Position numbers and translations under genes: made by a program. Below the pieces are notes generated by a model. The model searched no databases, was not told where the DNA came from, and saw only the letters and a list, made by a program, of their open reading frames with translations. Positions 62,879-64,000 of a stretch of 64,000 bases of DNA are shown here, in pieces. Where the stretch lies: positions 310,001-374,000 of the forward strand of contig WPHV01000007.1 of the NCBI GenBank assembly GCA_009744235.1. Direction: 5' to 3'. Every line of letters starts with the position of its first letter. The first letter of the stretch is position 1. This DNA is from Gillisella vitis. GTDB taxonomy: Bacteria > Pseudomonadota > Alphaproteobacteria > Rhizobiales > Rhizobiaceae.

Positions 62879-64000
62879 TGCATTTGAAAAGGCCGTGGCA
62901 GCCAATCCACAGGGGTGTGCGGTGCGCTATCAGGACGCTACGCTGACCTATGCGCAACTGGATGCACGCTCCAGTCTGGCCGCCACGCGCCTGTTGCAGG
63001 CGGGTGCCCGGCCCGGCCACACGATCGGCATCCAGATGCCGCGCGGCATAGATCTGATCGTCATGCTGCTGGCGACCTTGAAGGCGCGCTGCGGCTTCTG
63101 TTTCATCAGTCCGAAGAATCCGCAGAGCTGGAACAATTCGGTGATTGAAAGAGCCAAGGTTCGGCTGTTCATTACCGATGGCCCGCTGTGCAACGTCACC
63201 TTTGCGGGACATCTCCAAGCCACGGACCTGCTGGCTCCCGGGCAGGCGTCCTTGCCTCAAAGACCGGCAGCGGGGGATATCGTCTATGTCAATTTTTCGA
63301 GCGGCACGACCGGAGCGCCGAAAATCATTCCCTGCACCCATCTGGGGGTGATCGGCTTCTGTTATCAGCCGCCGCATTTTCCGGCGGGTCCTGAAACCGT
63401 GATGATCCATCACTCGGCGCTGACTTTTGACGCATCGCAGTTCGAGATCTGGACTGCGCTGTGCAATGGTGGCTGCCTCGTGCTGGCACCGGAGGAGCAT
63501 CTGACCGGGGACACGTTGCGCCAGCTGATTGTCGAAAGCGGCGCCAATGCCCTTTGGCTGACGACCTCCTTGCTGAACATGCTGATGGATGCAGATCCCG
63601 AATGCCTGGGAGGGATTTCCAATATCATGGTGGGCGGCGAGGCGCTTTCTCCGGGTCATATCGACAGGCTGTACCGTCATAATCCGCGCATCACGGTCTA
63701 TAACGGCTATGGCCCGACGGAAAATACCATGGGTACCTGCGTCTACCGTATCCCACGAAGCCATCATTTTTCTCGGGCCATCCCTATCGGATATCCGGTG
63801 CATGACAGCCGTCTTTATGTTGCCAACGAGGAAGGAAGGCCTTGCGCCTTTGGTGAGGAGGGAGAACTGGTGATTGCCGGAGACGGGCTATCGCCTGGCT
63901 ATATCGGCGATGCGCTGCTGACCGCCAGTAAATTCCGCGCTTTCCCGCTATTGGGTGAGGAGAGGGCCTATGCCAGCGGTGATCTGGTGTCCCGCGATGA
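62838..64000 (+). CDS. Second NRPS adenylation domain, 3' end beyond the window
   Basis: An open frame of 387 codons runs to the window end. It is an adenylation domain from its N-terminus: LTYAQLDARSS, A3 NFSSGTTGAPK, A4 LTFDASQFEIW, A5 NGYGPTEN, A6 GELVIAGDGLSPGY and A7 AYASGDLV. There is no condensation domain before it. Hand-read specificity positions give D-A-F-W-M-G-G-M, near the D-A-F-W-I-G-G-T code of valine domains, so a branched aliphatic amino acid is possible. ATG 62838 overlaps the dehydrogenase gene by 41 bases and lacks a ribosome site; GTG 62856, preceded by GAGGAGAGG, may be the true start. Confidence 0.88.
   Translation, partial: MVTEERVLVSTVIDAFEKAVAANPQGCAVRYQDATLTYAQLDARSSLAATRLLQAGARPGHTIGIQMPRGIDLIVMLLATLKARCGFCFISPKNPQSWNNSVIERAKVRLFITDGPLCNVTFAGHLQATDLLAPGQASLPQRPAAGDIVYVNFSSGTTGAPKIIPCTHLGVIGFCYQPPHFPAGPETVMIHHSALTFDASQFEIWTALCNGGCLVLAPEEHLTGDTLRQLIVESGANALWLTTSLLNMLMDADPECLGGISNIMVGGEALSPGHIDRLYRHNPRITVYNGYGPTENTMGTCVYRIPRSHHFSRAIPIGYPVHDSRLYVANEEGRPCAFGEEGELVIAGDGLSPGYIGDALLTASKFRAFPLLGEERAYASGDLVSRD

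Noticed and set aside
1..64000. CRISPR array, tRNA, rRNA or plasmid origin
   Set aside because: No regularly spaced direct repeats, no cloverleaf-like sequence with a TTCRANY loop that I could fold, and no repABC or rRNA sequence was found on reading through.

Overview
The window is about 64 kb of G+C-rich, densely packed DNA from an alphaproteobacterium, most likely a member of the Rhizobiaceae (Rhizobium/Agrobacterium/Allorhizobium group). The evidence is the gene content: a rhizobial agp-type alpha-galactoside operon with a divergent AraC activator, a FeuPQ/PhoPQ-like two-component pair, many ABC sugar importers, and short dispersed palindromic repeats of rhizobial type. Accessory catabolic and secretory functions dominate. 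No rRNA, tRNA, CRISPR array or replication origin was seen. The species is not determinable by eye.

Layout: (1) 1-3388, a periplasmic-type aldehyde oxidoreductase paoABC (paoA cut by the window edge). (2) 3626-9980, a hybrid histidine kinase with an RpfC-like membrane sensor, a LysR regulator, a ChaC-like cyclotransferase, a Tat-exported alpha/beta hydrolase, a collapsed divergent SDR/LysR pair (both pseudogenes) and a GreA/GreB-family factor. (3) 10127-20208, an alpha-galactoside operon: two GH4 glycosidases flank a peptide/oligosaccharide-type ABC importer (AgpABCD), with the AraC activator transcribed divergently. (4) 20291-23566, a proline-rich secreted protein and a membrane-anchored OB-fold protein upstream of an OmpR-type two-component system, with GTTCAG motifs at both promoters; then a J-domain protein. 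(5) 24361-33213, a complete-looking uptake and oxidative catabolic operon, probably for L-fucose (RbsABC-type importer, aldo-keto reductase, lactonase, L-fuconate dehydratase, Zn-dehydrogenase), with a divergent GntR repressor and two TTGG-N5-CCAA operator candidates. (6) 33876-43567, a MalEFGK-type importer with two likely alpha-L-fucosidases (GH95 and GH151-like) and a LacI repressor; regions 5 and 6 together look like one fucoside-scavenging island. (7) 44360-49606, a branched-chain-amino-acid-type ABC importer (livG-H-M-K-F) with two hairpins before livF. (8) 49837-52167, a chemoreceptor; 52499-53215, an IS6-family transposase.

(9) 53508 to the window end is the most novel part: a compact, translationally coupled biosynthetic cluster containing a class III aminotransferase, an A-T-E NRPS whose epimerisation domain has lost both catalytic residues, an EamA exporter, a GNAT acetyltransferase, a two-[4Fe-4S] FrhB-like flavoprotein, an EPSP-synthase paralogue with a rebuilt PEP-side loop, a zinc-less medium-chain dehydrogenase and the start of a second NRPS. 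It looks like a pathway for a small modified amino acid or peptide, possibly a toxin with its own exporter and acetylating immunity enzyme. I do not recognise the whole set as a described pathway.
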